A DNA stretch of 64,000 nucleotides, taken from the NCBI GenBank assembly GCA_027575765.1, contig JANBPT010000008.1, forward strand, positions 62,001-126,000. Reading direction: 5' to 3'. Position numbers and translations under genes: made by a program. The stretch is from Tieghemiomyces parasiticus. Lineage: Eukaryota; Kickxellomycota; Dimargaritomycetes; Dimargaritales; Dimargaritaceae. Positions 43,237 to 54,603 of the stretch are shown one piece after another. The stretch's first letter is position 1. Every line of letters starts with the position of its first letter. Under the pieces are notes generated by a model. The model saw only the letters and a list, made by a program, of their open reading frames with translations, had not been told where the DNA came from and did not search any database.

Positions 43237-44738
43237 GGTCAGTCTTTGGTAGGAGGAGGCGGTGGTAGTCTTCTTCGTACGGGGGTTTAGTGAGGTAGTT
43301 ATAAGTCAGGTCGTTAGATTTCAGCCACGACTGAAGTCGGTGTAACGTGGGCAATAGGTTAATGGGGATGCCACCCTGGCAAAAGTGACTCTGTAGACGC
43401 GGAATGTAGGGTAAGTAACCCCTTCACCGGGAGCGGTGAGTGATGAGCAGCTGAAGAACGGCAATTACGGCGAGCCAATCGAAGGTGTGCGCGCAACAAA
43501 AAAAAATAATAGGAATGTGGACGTATGGGTGTGTGTAAGGACAAGCGGAACTTAAACTTTGAGCACTCCCCCTCCCCGTCTGGAAACGGTCACAGTCCAC
43601 GGCCACCAACGAGTTAAAAGGGGCGTCGCCAATGGGCCCACCCTTCTCCGGTCGGCTGACCCCTTTCATCCCACATCCCTGTTTTACACACATCATAACC
43701 GCTCCCCACCCCCCAGTCATACGGGCCCTTCTTTCCAAGCCTGTTTGACATCTATTCTTAACAAATGAACTGTCAGGGACAAAATGGTTGGGTTTGGCGT
43801 ATTCCGGTGAACATTTAAACTTTAGGAGTTCTATCGCACAGTGGGTTGGCCGTTTCCGAGACAAGTTTGATCTCACCGACTGCTTGTCATCGGCCGATAA
43901 ACACGCGATGTCGCGAAATCATCTGACCGCTAACTGCAGGGGGTGGGGGGTTTTTTTGTTGACCTTCCCCCCCCACTAAACTGTGCCCTACACTTCGTGG
44001 GGCGTAATCGAGAAGGTCCCCTTAGCCCTGCCATGAGTCCCTGAGGTCGCTAGCGTTAGTTGGGTGGGTAAGGTGGGAATGGGGGAGAGTAGTCGTATCA
44101 CGCACGGTCTTCGCCACCGGCTACGGTGCCCTGCCTTCCTTCTATCGAATTCTCGTCTCAAGCGGGCAGTGGTGCCGAGCAGACAGGTAGGCATCTAAAA
44201 CGACCGCCCTGAAGGTGTGCCTTTCCACGGGCAAAGTAGACCTGCTAACCGGACAGCCATAGAAACGCTGTGTTACTCAGCTGCTTGTAGGTATCCAAAT
44301 CAAGTCGGGCGACCGCTAGACCCCACCAGGGACTCTGAGATGGCCCCATTTCTTCAAATGATGGCCAGGGACAACATATGGCACAGTGGACCCCGGCCAT
44401 CCCTAGGTTCGCGTGAGAGGTTCCCACCAAAGTGGCTAGTTGCACACGACGCCACCCGAGGTTCAGGGACGCTGCTATGAAACGGGTAAGATGGAAGCCA
44501 CAAAGAGGGCGCCTGCCCGTCATTTAAAACAGGCTTGGAGAGAGTCGAGACCGTGATACGGATGGGAGTAGGGTATGTATCTATTTATATGCACGTTGGT
44601 GAAATGATGTGCCCAAACCTAACAAGAGGTTACGGACGTATTAGATGAGATGATGAGATGCAGTTGGGAGAATGGCGAGATGGAGTGAAGGGGAGGAAGA
44701 TGGGGAGGCGTGTAGACGAAGGCCGGACATCTAGCAGC
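43237..44738. other. Intergenic region between STK11IP-like and transcription-factor genes
   Basis: Promoter side of the STK11IP-like gene and 3' side of the Zn2Cys6 gene. Contains homopolymer runs near 43498 (A) and 43945-43980 (G/T/C). No coding signal was seen. Confidence 0.45.
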
Positions 44739-47253
44739 CTAGTCGTCACGTTCCTCAAAGTTTTTGGCAAAGTCGGTGTTCCAGTAGCACTTGTACTTGT
44801 GGTGGTACTGCTGGAGGATACCAAGCTGCCACACCATGGTTTGGTGGGCGCCTGGATACAGCTCCTCCGTGGCCTCGACGTAGCCCGTGATGAGTCGGGT
44901 GGCCAAAAAGACAAAGTGGGGCACCCAGGTATACGTGTAGGCCACGGACAAGTCGGGTTGGCGGGTAATGACACCACACAAGTCGCTAGCAGCCTTGACC
45001 AAGTCAGCACGCAGGCGTTGCACATCCCCAGCAGGAAGCTGCAGGGCGTCGGCGAGGCGAAGCAACCGGTGGCTGGCCTGTAGGCGACTATAGGGTCGGA
45101 TGGTGCCCAGGCCGATTGAGCGGGCCCACTCCCAGTCCTCGTACTCGGGGCCGGCCTCGTTGAACCAGGTGGTCAGGCGCTGGTCGTCGCAGTCGATCCG
45201 GCCCAGATATTCGTGGAACCGGCGGTGGGCAGCAGCCCGTTCCGCCCCAACCGTGGTCTGCATGTCCTCGAAGCTCAAGTAGAGAAAGTGGAGGTTGTAC
45301 ATGAGGCGGTTGCCAACCATGTGAGATGACGAGCGAAAGTTGACCTGACGCGGGGGTAGAAGTAAGGAAGGCGGGTCCAGCGTGATGGCGCCCCATTGGT
45401 TGTCATCATTGGTCCACAGGAGGTCCAACGGATACGTCACCTCCCGGCTAATCTGCTCGTAAACGATCCCGCCGAACAGCGAGACCCCCATCACTGTGAG
45501 GTAGGTGCGCCTCAGCGACTCAAGCTCGATGGCCGCTGCCTGTGAAATGGTGTGTAGATAGTCCTCCGTGATGGACTGTAGATACGCCGGACCGCCCAAC
45601 CGGTACGCCATCATGTAAGCTAGCTTACCTAGGTGGGCGCCCATCTCTACCTCCAAGGCGATACCAGCAGCGATACTGGCGAGGACCGTACCCTGGAGAA
45701 GCTCCAGGGTGGGGTTCTCGTGCTCCCGCTCGGCAATCTCCAGTACTAACTTGCTGTAGCGCTGACCCGCGTAGGGCCCGTCGTGGATCACCACGTTGGG
45801 TCGCCGGGAAAAGCGGGACGACACGGCGTAGATACCGTAGAGTAGCACTGTCGATACCTCGTTGTGCATCAGCCGCTGCATAAAAGTCCACTTGTGGATC
45901 ATGGGAACCTGCGGATGGAAGTATTCAAAGTAATCCAGCACCTGCCATACCTGGACCTCGGGACGGATAATCAGGGCACGGGGAAGGCCCATCAGGGCGG
46001 CCATGCTCTCTTGGAGCTCAGCCACTGGATAAGTGGAAAGGGGTTGGGGAGGGGTGTAGGAAGGGTTGCCTAGAGGTTAATGCTTGATACGGGTTCATTG
46101 GTGAGCGCAAACGGAGGGCGGGAGAGTTCAGGGCAGCGGAAATGAAAGCCGGTCAGTTGACACGGGCTAGGCAAATGGGGGGCCGAAATCATTAAGGACC
46201 GACGCAGGGGGATGGCGGCCCCGCAGTGGGGGGAGGGGGTGCCGTGAACAATGCCACTGGCGGTGGCGGAGCAGGGTCGAATGAGTCCGACGCTCAAGCT
46301 TGCACAAACGGCTCTTTCCTCCACGCTCCCAGGTCAGATCGTGACTGGCTATATTCGGGTTTGGACCGATGTGCAACCTTGCTGTGGGAAACCTGTGGGA
46401 AATAAAAATGAAGGAAAGGCCGGCTAGCCAAATCCCACAGCTTCACAGTCAAACCCACGCCACCAGCCCACACCGTCATTTGAAGTCAATGGTCGTCCTC
46501 GTTTCCAGTCACCCTGTAGAGGAAAGCCAGGAAGACGATAGGGTGGGTTAAGCAGTTGACTCAGCCACAACCGTTCCGCCCTCCTCCTCCTCGATTGAAG
46601 TCTGGATATCGCGCCGAGAACAAGTTGGTATCAAAGCGACGAGCGCGCCCTTTTTTTCGGTGGGTCGCTGCTAGCACGCAGCAGTGACAGTTGGTCTCAC
46701 TTCCTTTGCCCGACGTGCGAAATATGGCCAAAAGATACTTACTCTGGTCGGACGAGGCGGACTCAGTGGGCGAGTGACGCCTATCGGCAGACACTTCGCT
46801 TTCAGGGCTCTTAGGAATGGATACGCCAGGGAACCGGGCGGTCACGGGTGACAATGGCTGGAGCTCCGCAACGCACTCAGGGGAGGGCCGGGTAATTGAG
46901 ACGGTGGTAGCGACAGCGACAGAAGGGGCGTTTGGTGACCGTGGTCGGCCGGAGGAATGGGAGTCGGCCGCGGGTCCGTTATCCTGGTCGTTCACGCTAT
47001 ACGTCGGGGACTCCGGGCCACTCGCTACTAGCTCCTGGCCCGTGGCGGACGAGAGGAGCACGTCGGGCCGCGCTCGGCGATTCGGGTACTCACACACCAT
47101 GTTTTTTTTGGTGCAGTTGTCACACGCGGGTTGCTCGCCGTTGCAGCGCACCTTCTTCTTACGACAGTTATCGCAGGCATAGCTGCGGCGCTTGAGCCCA
47201 GGGTGGTCCGGATGCGAATAAAAAATAAAGTGATCAAATGCACGACCCTTCAT
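44739..47253 (-). CDS. Zn2Cys6 fungal-specific transcription factor
   Basis: Two exons, 46743-47253 and 44739-46024, joined in phase 1, giving about 598 residues. The first exon carries the binuclear zinc cluster near residues 27-53 with canonical spacing C-x2-C-x6-C-x6-C-x2-C-x6-C (CDNCRKKKVRCNG, then ACDNC). A basic and then Ser/Pro-rich linker follows. The second exon is the regulatory Fungal_trans-type domain (VLDYFEYFHPQVPMIHKW and following helices). Such proteins bind CGG-based sites, usually as dimers, and control metabolic genes; the targets are unknown. I chose ATG at 47253 because the frame upstream has no ATG before non-coding-looking sequence. The 718-nt intron is unusually long for this window and could hide another exon. 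Confidence 0.85.
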
Positions 47254-50200
47254 GCTCACGGCGCATCGTCTACCGCTAGTATGAGGGGGGTATAGGACTA
47301 GGGGATAGAAGTGGGGATAGGGGAGGATAGGTAAGCTGGGCCTGGGGGGCGCGAGACGGCCAAATAGTAAGAAACGGCCCAAGGCCAAAGTCGGGGCAGA
47401 GTAGAGGAGGAGGGGTAGAACAACGGGCCAAGGCTGGTGTGGTACCCAGGATACGGGTGGAATATGATAAACGGGGCAAGTCCAAGTCGCAACAACTGGA
47501 GCAAGGTAACGAAAGCGAAGAGACGGACGTAATAGGCAATTTAGATAGAGGGGAGGGGCGTAGGGCCTTTATAAGGAGGAGGAACACTACATCCCCGGAC
47601 CGGCCAGTCGAAGTTGAGGGTGGGGAAGTGGTAAGGAAGGGCGGAGGCGCTGTGACCAGCTTGCGGCCTGAGGCTTTTTGAGGAAGGCCTGAATCGACGA
47701 TTCCCCGGCGGCTGTAAACTTGCCAGTTGCAAACCCTGATGGGCAAGGGTGGCTAGAGTGTAAGCATAGGGGGAGGAGGGATTTTGGGGATTCGCTGGCT
47801 AGTGCTCCTCAGACGAATAGAGCAGTGTAATAGTCATATAAATGAAATGAAGTGTGGCGAGAAAGGGGTGGGGAGGATATTCAACCATCGATGCCCTGAG
47901 GCCGTGTGGGCCGATGGCACGGCTTTTATAACCGTAGTGAAAACAGCCAATTCACTCTGCCCACAGGCCTTCGAGGGGATGATTTGGCTAGGATTCCCTC
48001 CCTCGTTCACCCCACAAGACGGCCGAAGCAGGGTGCGTCGTCAGCAGCACCGAGGAGCCTCCCTTAGGCCTATAAATGACTGAACCTTACTGACGCCCAG
48101 AAGGGGAGACGAGGGGCGCATACACCCCCCCAACAGGCCTACACTACGGAAAAGGGTCACACCTGGTCGACATGATAACCCTTTTTGGGCAATTGCCGAG
48201 ATACGGGCACCCCGAAACGGATCGGCGGGTGTGTTTATCATGGGAATTACCGAGCGCCAGCAGAGAGGGAGCTGGATCCCAGTTTGGCCAAGGTCCGGCG
48301 GCCTGTGGGAGGCGGCCACTCCCCCCAATGAATTCTACCGCTACAGCCAAGGAAGGTCGTCGACTTTACTCATGCTGCTTGGTTAGGATACGGCCGCCTT
48401 GTAGATTGCGGTCGCGGGTAGAACAACTACGGCATATAGCGTGCCGTATAAGGGGCATCCTGCTGTGCGCCCAAAGACACGGTCAGGTACGCCCCGTAGC
48501 GAGGGGGCGGTACAGAGAAGCGCTCGGGTAAACCCTGCGGCTGTGGTGTCCATCCTCATGGAAGCCCAGGAAACGTACCCGTTTAGTCACGTTTTGGCGA
48601 CCAGCCATCGTTACACGGTTCGGACCAGACTGGACAGAGTCCGAAATTCAGGCAAGCAAAGCTGACGTAGCGCGTCAACCTCTTATGAAAACAATACCGG
48701 TGCTGCAAAGGCGGGCTTTATTCTGAACCTGTTGGTAGATGGCAACAGGGCCTACGGGGTAAGGGTGGGAGCGCCAGAGGGCCTGGCGATCGCTTGGTAA
48801 GCTGCGGTGTAGAGTAACCGCCGAATCTGGCCGCTCGTACTGTGGCCGGGGGGCTACGGAGTCGCCGGTGTCCCTCACTCCAGGCAACAATAGGCGTGTA
48901 GAAGCGATTCCGGGCGGTCGAGGTGAAAGGGCCAGCCTGGTATGGCGACATGGCACGCAGCTCGTGATAGCGGACGACCCGAACCCATTTGCAGGCCAAT
49001 GAGGGCACCCGGTAGTGGGCCGAGGCAGGAGGGACAATGCTCTACCTCTTCGGCCTACTGCCACAGACAGGCCATGCCTATCTAAGCGTCCAGCACTAAT
49101 AGCCATCTGGTGTGCGCTGCTAGATGCGCGGATGTAAGTGAGCATACACTCAGGGCAATGTCGGCCTGAGTGCCCTCTGGGTAGTTAGCACGCCCCCGGC
49201 CTTACTGCCTACGCTTCCCACGACGCACTCCGGGCCTGCGCCACCTGGGCTAGGGTCAGATGCGCCCGATGATAAACGACCCTCCCGGGGCATGAGCGTC
49301 CCTAAGCAGGCCGAGGCCCCATTCCCGGCTGGTCGAATACCCTCCTGCTCCCCTCAAACGTCCAGACGTTTCCACTTGGTCCCATGCGCAAGATATTCCC
49401 TCTAATCTTGGACCGATGCGGCCCCGACAGCCGGTGGCCCACGTCCCCGCGTGCGGTTGCGGCAGTCATGGGCAGGACGTGACTCGAGGGTCCGCACCCC
49501 CCCCCGGCCACCTTGTTGCGGACCAGTGGCGCTATTTCGCCGCGCATGGACATCTAATGCGTCTTCCACGCATTCACTCCCAAGCGGGTGTACAGACACA
49601 GTCCCGTGGTCCGCAGTGACTGTGCCCATGTCGGGCCGGTGACTCAAGCCTAACTCGTTGGCCCTACGGGCTGGTGTTTTGGGTAGCATGTCGACCACCA
49701 CGGCCCTCCGGCACATACACCACCAGAGCCGCAGGCGAACGCCCACCACGACACTGATCTCGTTCGGACATGGCCACGGCCATCGGACCGACGGTGTATT
49801 ACGCGGGGGTACGCACTATCCTCACTGCGTCGACGCTGTACTTCTTGTGGTCGATGCAGCGCCTTCGGTGGGATAGACATGGTACAGCGATGCAAGCTAA
49901 ATACCGTCGGAATGCGCTCCTAAGTTCAAATCAATAAAGTGGCAAGAAGTATTCTGCAGGGGACAGTGGAAACCGATGCGCTGGCGGATGTCCATGCAAG
50001 GCCAGGTGGATCCCTGCAACCGGTGGATGGCCTGGACACAGAGCGTATACCCACTGGAAACAAGCCTTCCATTGGAGACCCCGCATCGGCAGAAAGGTGG
50101 TCAGCGAATGATCCTTAAGGTTGCGGGCAGCCCGTTTCCCGGGGTCCGCCGTTTTCCAACAGCAGACCCATGGTAACCAATTGCGCCCCGCCCCATGCCA

Positions 50201-51396
50201 AGCGGTAGGTATGGGTACGCAGCACTCCGACGTGGACACAGCTGCAGTATTGGCAAGTTTGGGCCCAGCACCGAGCGCTATGCCAGTCAGAATGGTAGAT
50301 AAGGCTTGGCGAATAGAGCCACGTTTGACTCTGTCTAGATTCCGTCTTTAGTTTCCGTGCTGCCCTTTCACCCTGCGGGTAAGTAGTCCGGCCCTGGGCC
50401 TCAGCCAAAGGAAGGCGGCCGCGCTATCTTTTATTTTGCCATGCAATGCTACTCCTCGGCCTCCCTAGGCAACTGCTCTTCCCCTCCCCTTGCGCCTACG
50501 GTGCCTCTGGCGATATAAATAACGTTACAACCCCCAGAGCGCGGCTCCACAATCACACACAACGGAACGGCTGATGCCCTGCCGAATATAGCGCTCGTTG
50601 GTATCTCGGCCCTCCCCCCTCAACCATGCGCCGAATAGACAGAAGGTTGGCTCTGCTCTATTTGCGTATGCTATCCGTTGGCGGACAGAGCCTTCATAAA
50701 GCATGTACCCCACCGAGGGTTCTGAATAGGCTACTCCTGGAGTAAGCCAGCCACTATAGTCTGCTTCGGACTCACGTGTCCGCCTTTATTGGCGGCTAAT
50801 CGCTCGGCCCTGACCATCTACATCTTCCCTTCGGTCTTTTGGGATACAACCAAGATGCTGCCGTTGTGGAATACCATATCGAAGTACTAAACCGCACTAC
50901 CGACACAGGCCATCAAATTGACCATTGGCTTTGTTACACATTGGTAAAATTGGTTAGCGCTTGGTAGACCGATGATAGTTTCAGTCGTATACCACTGTTC
51001 CTTACACGCAGGCGTATGACGCATCATATCCACTCCCCTAATTAGGCAGCTACTCCTGCTACGCCCTCTCTCACCTTTACTCCTCCGCCTCCACCACACT
51101 TGTCAACTGCGACAAGCCGGCCACACCATTCATATATCGGTTGATTGGCCGATGCCATAACTCTGTCTCTGCTGTCGCTCAGCCCATTGTGTCCGTACCC
51201 GTATGAACTGGCTCCCTAATGGCCATCAGCTGTCGCCTCAGGTTGCCGTCCGACGTTTAGTATGCCCATTTATCCGCCCCGTAGTTTCGTCGTTACTCTC
51301 AGGGCCTGATATCCTCTTAACCCCATGCGCATTGTCAATTGGCATTTCAGCCTACCGCAGGCGTCCTACATTTTTTAATCCCTCTTCCATTACGCC
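47254..51396. other. 4.1-kb gene-free region between divergent genes
   Basis: This is the largest gap in the window. Open frames are short, on all strands, without recognisable motifs or credible splice structures. The 47280-47650 part is purine-rich on the plus strand (a pyrimidine-rich leader for the transcription-factor gene). The remainder may hold distal promoter elements or a decayed element I cannot identify. Confidence 0.45.
47567..47573 (-). promoter_or_regulatory. TATA box candidate (TATAAAG) for transcription-factor gene
   Basis: TATAAAG on the minus strand, 314 nt upstream of the ATG at 47253, with a pyrimidine-rich leader between. Sequence resemblance only. Confidence 0.3.
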
Positions 51397-52998
51397 ATGG
51401 CCGACCAGCCCCCCGAGGAAAACCAAATCGACCTGGATGCCTTCCGCAGACAGTGGCAGGCCGAGGTCAGGGCCAAACGGACCGGCGAGGACATCACACG
51501 GGCGGACGCCACTTCAAGCCAAGGTAGCGCCCTGCCGGAGTCCCTCCGTCAGTTGCTAAAGGGCCACGAGCCGCTCAGTCGTCGCGAGGAGGAGGCCCTG
51601 ACGCTCTACATCCAAGCTGTAACCTTCGAGCAGGAGTCACAGTTGGGAGAGGCCCTCAATCACTACCAGCGGGCCTTCAAACGCTACAGCCATGTCGACG
51701 AGCTCTACCGGAGATTGGTCGTGCCACTGCCGGCCCAGACAAAGGTGACCGTCCCGTCAAGCGCTCCCACCACCACCGCCAATAACTTGTCGCCGCCGAC
51801 CAGACCTTCCCCAGTCCCCACCAAGGTTCAGAGTGCGACTCGGCCGGCGGCCCTGGCTAGTGCGGGTGCGACCCCGGACGACCAAGACCTGGCCGCTCTG
51901 GTGGCGCAGGTCAAGAAAGCATCAGAATATGAGACAGCGGCCGACCGCGACGTGGATCAGTTGATTACGCAACTTCGCAACGCCCGTCTGGATACCGTCC
52001 CAGCTCCCACGCCCGCCTCGGCCCACCAACCCTTCTACTTTGCCAGCCTCCCGCCGGAACTCCTCCTGGTTATCCTGCGCCATCTGCTAACGCTCGACGT
52101 GGCGTCCGTAGCCCACTTCTCCCGCGTATGCCAAATGTTTCGCTGCCTGGCCCGGGACGCCTCGCTCTGGTGCTGGGCCTGTGAGTTTGTCTTCAGCTCC
52201 CCGGTCTTTGCCGATGTGAGCGATAGCCCCGCTGCTACCACCATCCCCGCCCTCATGATGAACGTGGCCAGCGCTGCCGATTTGGATATCCTCGAGCCGT
52301 CAATTAATACGGCACCGTCCCGCCAGGAGAGGTCGGTTTTCAAGGGGCGCCCCGATACCGCTAAAACCACCCCCACCACGCCTACCGTCACACCCTCGGG
52401 ACCCTTCACTGCCACCGACTCGGCGCTCTCCGAATTAGAGCCCGTCCGGGCTTGCCAAGTCCGGCGATATCTCAACGACCTGGCCACCACCCGCTACGCC
52501 CACGATTGGCGGCGGTTCTACATGGACCGGCCGCGGGTGCGGTGGGACGGCATGTACACGTCGACCTGCTGTTACATCCGGCAGGGCCGTACCGAGGACG
52601 TTTGGCACCAGCCGGTCCACGTTGTCACCTATTTCCGCTACCTTCGATTCTACCGTGATGGCCGCTGTATTAAGTACCTGACCACCGATGAGCCCCGGTC
52701 AGTCACCCGCAGCCTCCACTGGGATATTGCTCGTCCCCTCAAGGGCATCATGCGCGGCCGTTACGTTGTCCACGACGGGAACCGGGTTGTTGTAATTCTC
52801 CGCGATCCGGCGAAGCCGGCCAAGTCTTTCCGCATCGATCTCCAGGTCAAGAGCACGTCCCGTGGTCGGCACAACCGGCTTAGCTGGCAGCGGTACGTTA
52901 GCTACGACACTGCCCGAGATAATGAGGAGTCAGATTATGCGCTGGACAATTTCCAACCTTTCTACTTCTCGCGGGTCCGGTCCTACTCCGTGATCTGA
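51397..52998 (+). CDS. FBXO9: F-box protein, FBXO9/Hrt3 type
   Basis: Single exon, 533 residues. ATG at 51397 sits in a good context (ACGCCATGG). An N-terminal TPR/MIT-like helical hairpin lies near residues 60-105 (ALTLYIQAVTFEQESQLGEA). An F-box follows near 211-265 (SLPPELLLVILRHLLTLDVA, then WCWACEFVF). The FBXO9-specific C-terminal domain follows with the marks WRRFYMDRPRVRWDGMY, YIRQG, YFRYLRFYRDG and a PRSV-containing TTDE segment. FBXO9 is the substrate adaptor of an SCF ubiquitin ligase; the human protein targets the TOR-kinase stabilisers TEL2 and TTI1, and yeast Hrt3 is the relative. Substrates here are unknown. A Thr/Pro-rich insert of about 75 residues follows the F-box. Confidence 0.9.
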   Translation: MADQPPEENQIDLDAFRRQWQAEVRAKRTGEDITRADATSSQGSALPESLRQLLKGHEPLSRREEEALTLYIQAVTFEQESQLGEALNHYQRAFKRYSHVDELYRRLVVPLPAQTKVTVPSSAPTTTANNLSPPTRPSPVPTKVQSATRPAALASAGATPDDQDLAALVAQVKKASEYETAADRDVDQLITQLRNARLDTVPAPTPASAHQPFYFASLPPELLLVILRHLLTLDVASVAHFSRVCQMFRCLARDASLWCWACEFVFSSPVFADVSDSPAATTIPALMMNVASAADLDILEPSINTAPSRQERSVFKGRPDTAKTTPTTPTVTPSGPFTATDSALSELEPVRACQVRRYLNDLATTRYAHDWRRFYMDRPRVRWDGMYTSTCCYIRQGRTEDVWHQPVHVVTYFRYLRFYRDGRCIKYLTTDEPRSVTRSLHWDIARPLKGIMRGRYVVHDGNRVVVILRDPAKPAKSFRIDLQVKSTSRGRHNRLSWQRYVSYDTARDNEESDYALDNFQPFYFSRVRSYSVI

Positions 52999-53360
52999 GC
53001 CGTTTGATGGGTTGAAAGTCGTAAAGTCTGGGGAGGGGGGGGGTAATAAATTAGACTAGGGTACCTGTTGTAAAAGTTAATATACTGTACATGTAGCCGC
53101 TTGCATGGTCCGTCGAAGTTTTATTGGTTACGACCGGGAATACTGATATATAAGGGTCGGCTGAGAGGCCGTCCCAGGGCCCCCGTACGCTGGATGAGAA
53201 AAAGCGGCACTTCAACCTCTCCAACATGTTTCACTGTAAAAGTCTGGGCCGAGGCATTTTTCTCGAGGTAGGTCCGGAATCGTCGCCCCCTTTTAATTAT
53301 CTGACACACATTCATTTCTAGTGCTGATTCTTTGCTTCATTGTTACATTCCGTTTCCACG
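52999..53360. other. Short intergenic spacer
   Basis: Between two tandem plus-strand genes. Contains a G run and the FBXO9 polyadenylation signal; the remainder would be the CCNDBP1-like promoter. No coding signal was seen. Confidence 0.5.
53045..53050 (+). terminator. Polyadenylation signal candidate (AATAAA) of FBXO9-like gene
   Basis: AATAAA 47 nt after the TGA stop codon, preceded by a G run. It fits the usual fungal 3'-end spacing. Confidence 0.5.
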
Positions 53361-54603
53361 ATGGCGACCAACGAAACCCATGTCAGGTACCTGAAAACGC
53401 TGGTCCAGCTTAGCAAGCAATGCGCCACTATCGAGAGCCTGATCGGTAACCCGGAGTTCCGGCAGTACAACCGCGATTCAACCCTCCAACTCGATGCCGA
53501 GGGCACGATGCTGCGCGCCATGACTGGTAAGCGAAACGATGGGGGGAGGGGTTATTTGATTCCTGAGGCGAGACCGCTCTGGTGCAGTTTAGCAAATACG
53601 GGATTTTTGACCGTCCGAAGCCCAAAAGACTCTGTGTGTGTGACTAACACACTTATCGACTCATATCTACCTACCTATATTTCCAGAGGACCTGACCACA
53701 CGCATCGAAGACGAGTGCACCAAAATCGCACTCAGTTTCAATAACGCCGACGTGGCCGTCCTAGGCCAGGCGGCGGCGGACCGAATGATCAAGGAACGCC
53801 TGCCGCTACTGGTCTCTTTCATCAAGACACTACCGACGTCGGCAGGTGAGACCTTTCTGGACGCCTACCTGGCCCTCACGCGGGATCTCCTATCCCGCCT
53901 GGCGGCTCTGTTCACCAGCGTCGCCGAGTCGTTTGCCCTAACGGTCGGCGGCCGCACTCTGCCCAAGGACCTCCAGCAGCGCACCTTGAGTAATGCTCAG
54001 CTCAGCTGGGACGCCTGTAAGGCCCTCCATGGCGGACCTCGAAACAATCTTCAGGCTGTGCGCCGGAAATGGGTCCTGGATATTACCCCCCTGGTGGCCG
54101 ATGCCGCCCGGGAATTGGGTGAGACCTTGGCGGAGGATAGTGGCGGTGAGGTAGGTGGTAGCGAGGAAAATGCCGGGAAAGATTCCAAAGCCGGTGAGAA
54201 GCAGGATGATGGGGATGGAGAGGAGGACGACGACGGAATTTCCGACGGCATCGCCGATTGGTCGGTCGAGAAGCGGGAACTGGCACAGGAAGTCCTCAAC
54301 TACACCCAACTCGTCACTGAATTCTACATGGTGGTAGACAAGGCCTGCCTACGTCGGTCGCAGAACCAAAACGCCGAGCTAGTCGCCTGGCTGGACGCTC
54401 TGGTACCCCAGGGGCAGGCACTCTCCGGAGACGTGGATGAGGTGGTGTGCGCCGTGTGGGAAGAGGACGAGGTCGACAACATCCGGCCATTCCTGAATAC
54501 CCTCCAGGAGCACGCCCGCAAAATGGCGTCAGCAGTGCGACCCCGGATGGATCCCCAGGCGCCTGAATTGACCGTGTTGGAACGGTTGGCGGCTAAGGCT
54601 TAA
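53361..54603 (+). CDS. CCNDBP1: Cyclin-D1-binding-protein-1-like (CCNDBP1/GCIP) protein
   Basis: Two exons, 53361-53526 and 53687-54603, with a GTAAGC donor and TTCCAG acceptor joined in phase 1. The product is 360 residues, about the same size as human CCNDBP1. The N-terminal helical half (LRNxL-type helices, LVSFIKTLP, LSWDACKAL) and the C-terminal helical bundle (LVTEFYMVVDKACLRRS) follow the family. An acidic, disordered linker (Asp/Glu/Gly-rich) lies near residues 180-225. Human CCNDBP1 is a helix-loop-helix-containing partner of cyclin D1 and other factors; the fungal role is not known. It stands directly after the F-box gene in the same orientation (362 nt between them). Confidence 0.78.

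Noticed and set aside
46167..46376. Candidate internal exon of the Zn2Cys6 gene
   Set aside because: An acceptor exists, but there is no convincing donor before the stop codon, and the translation has no familiar feature.
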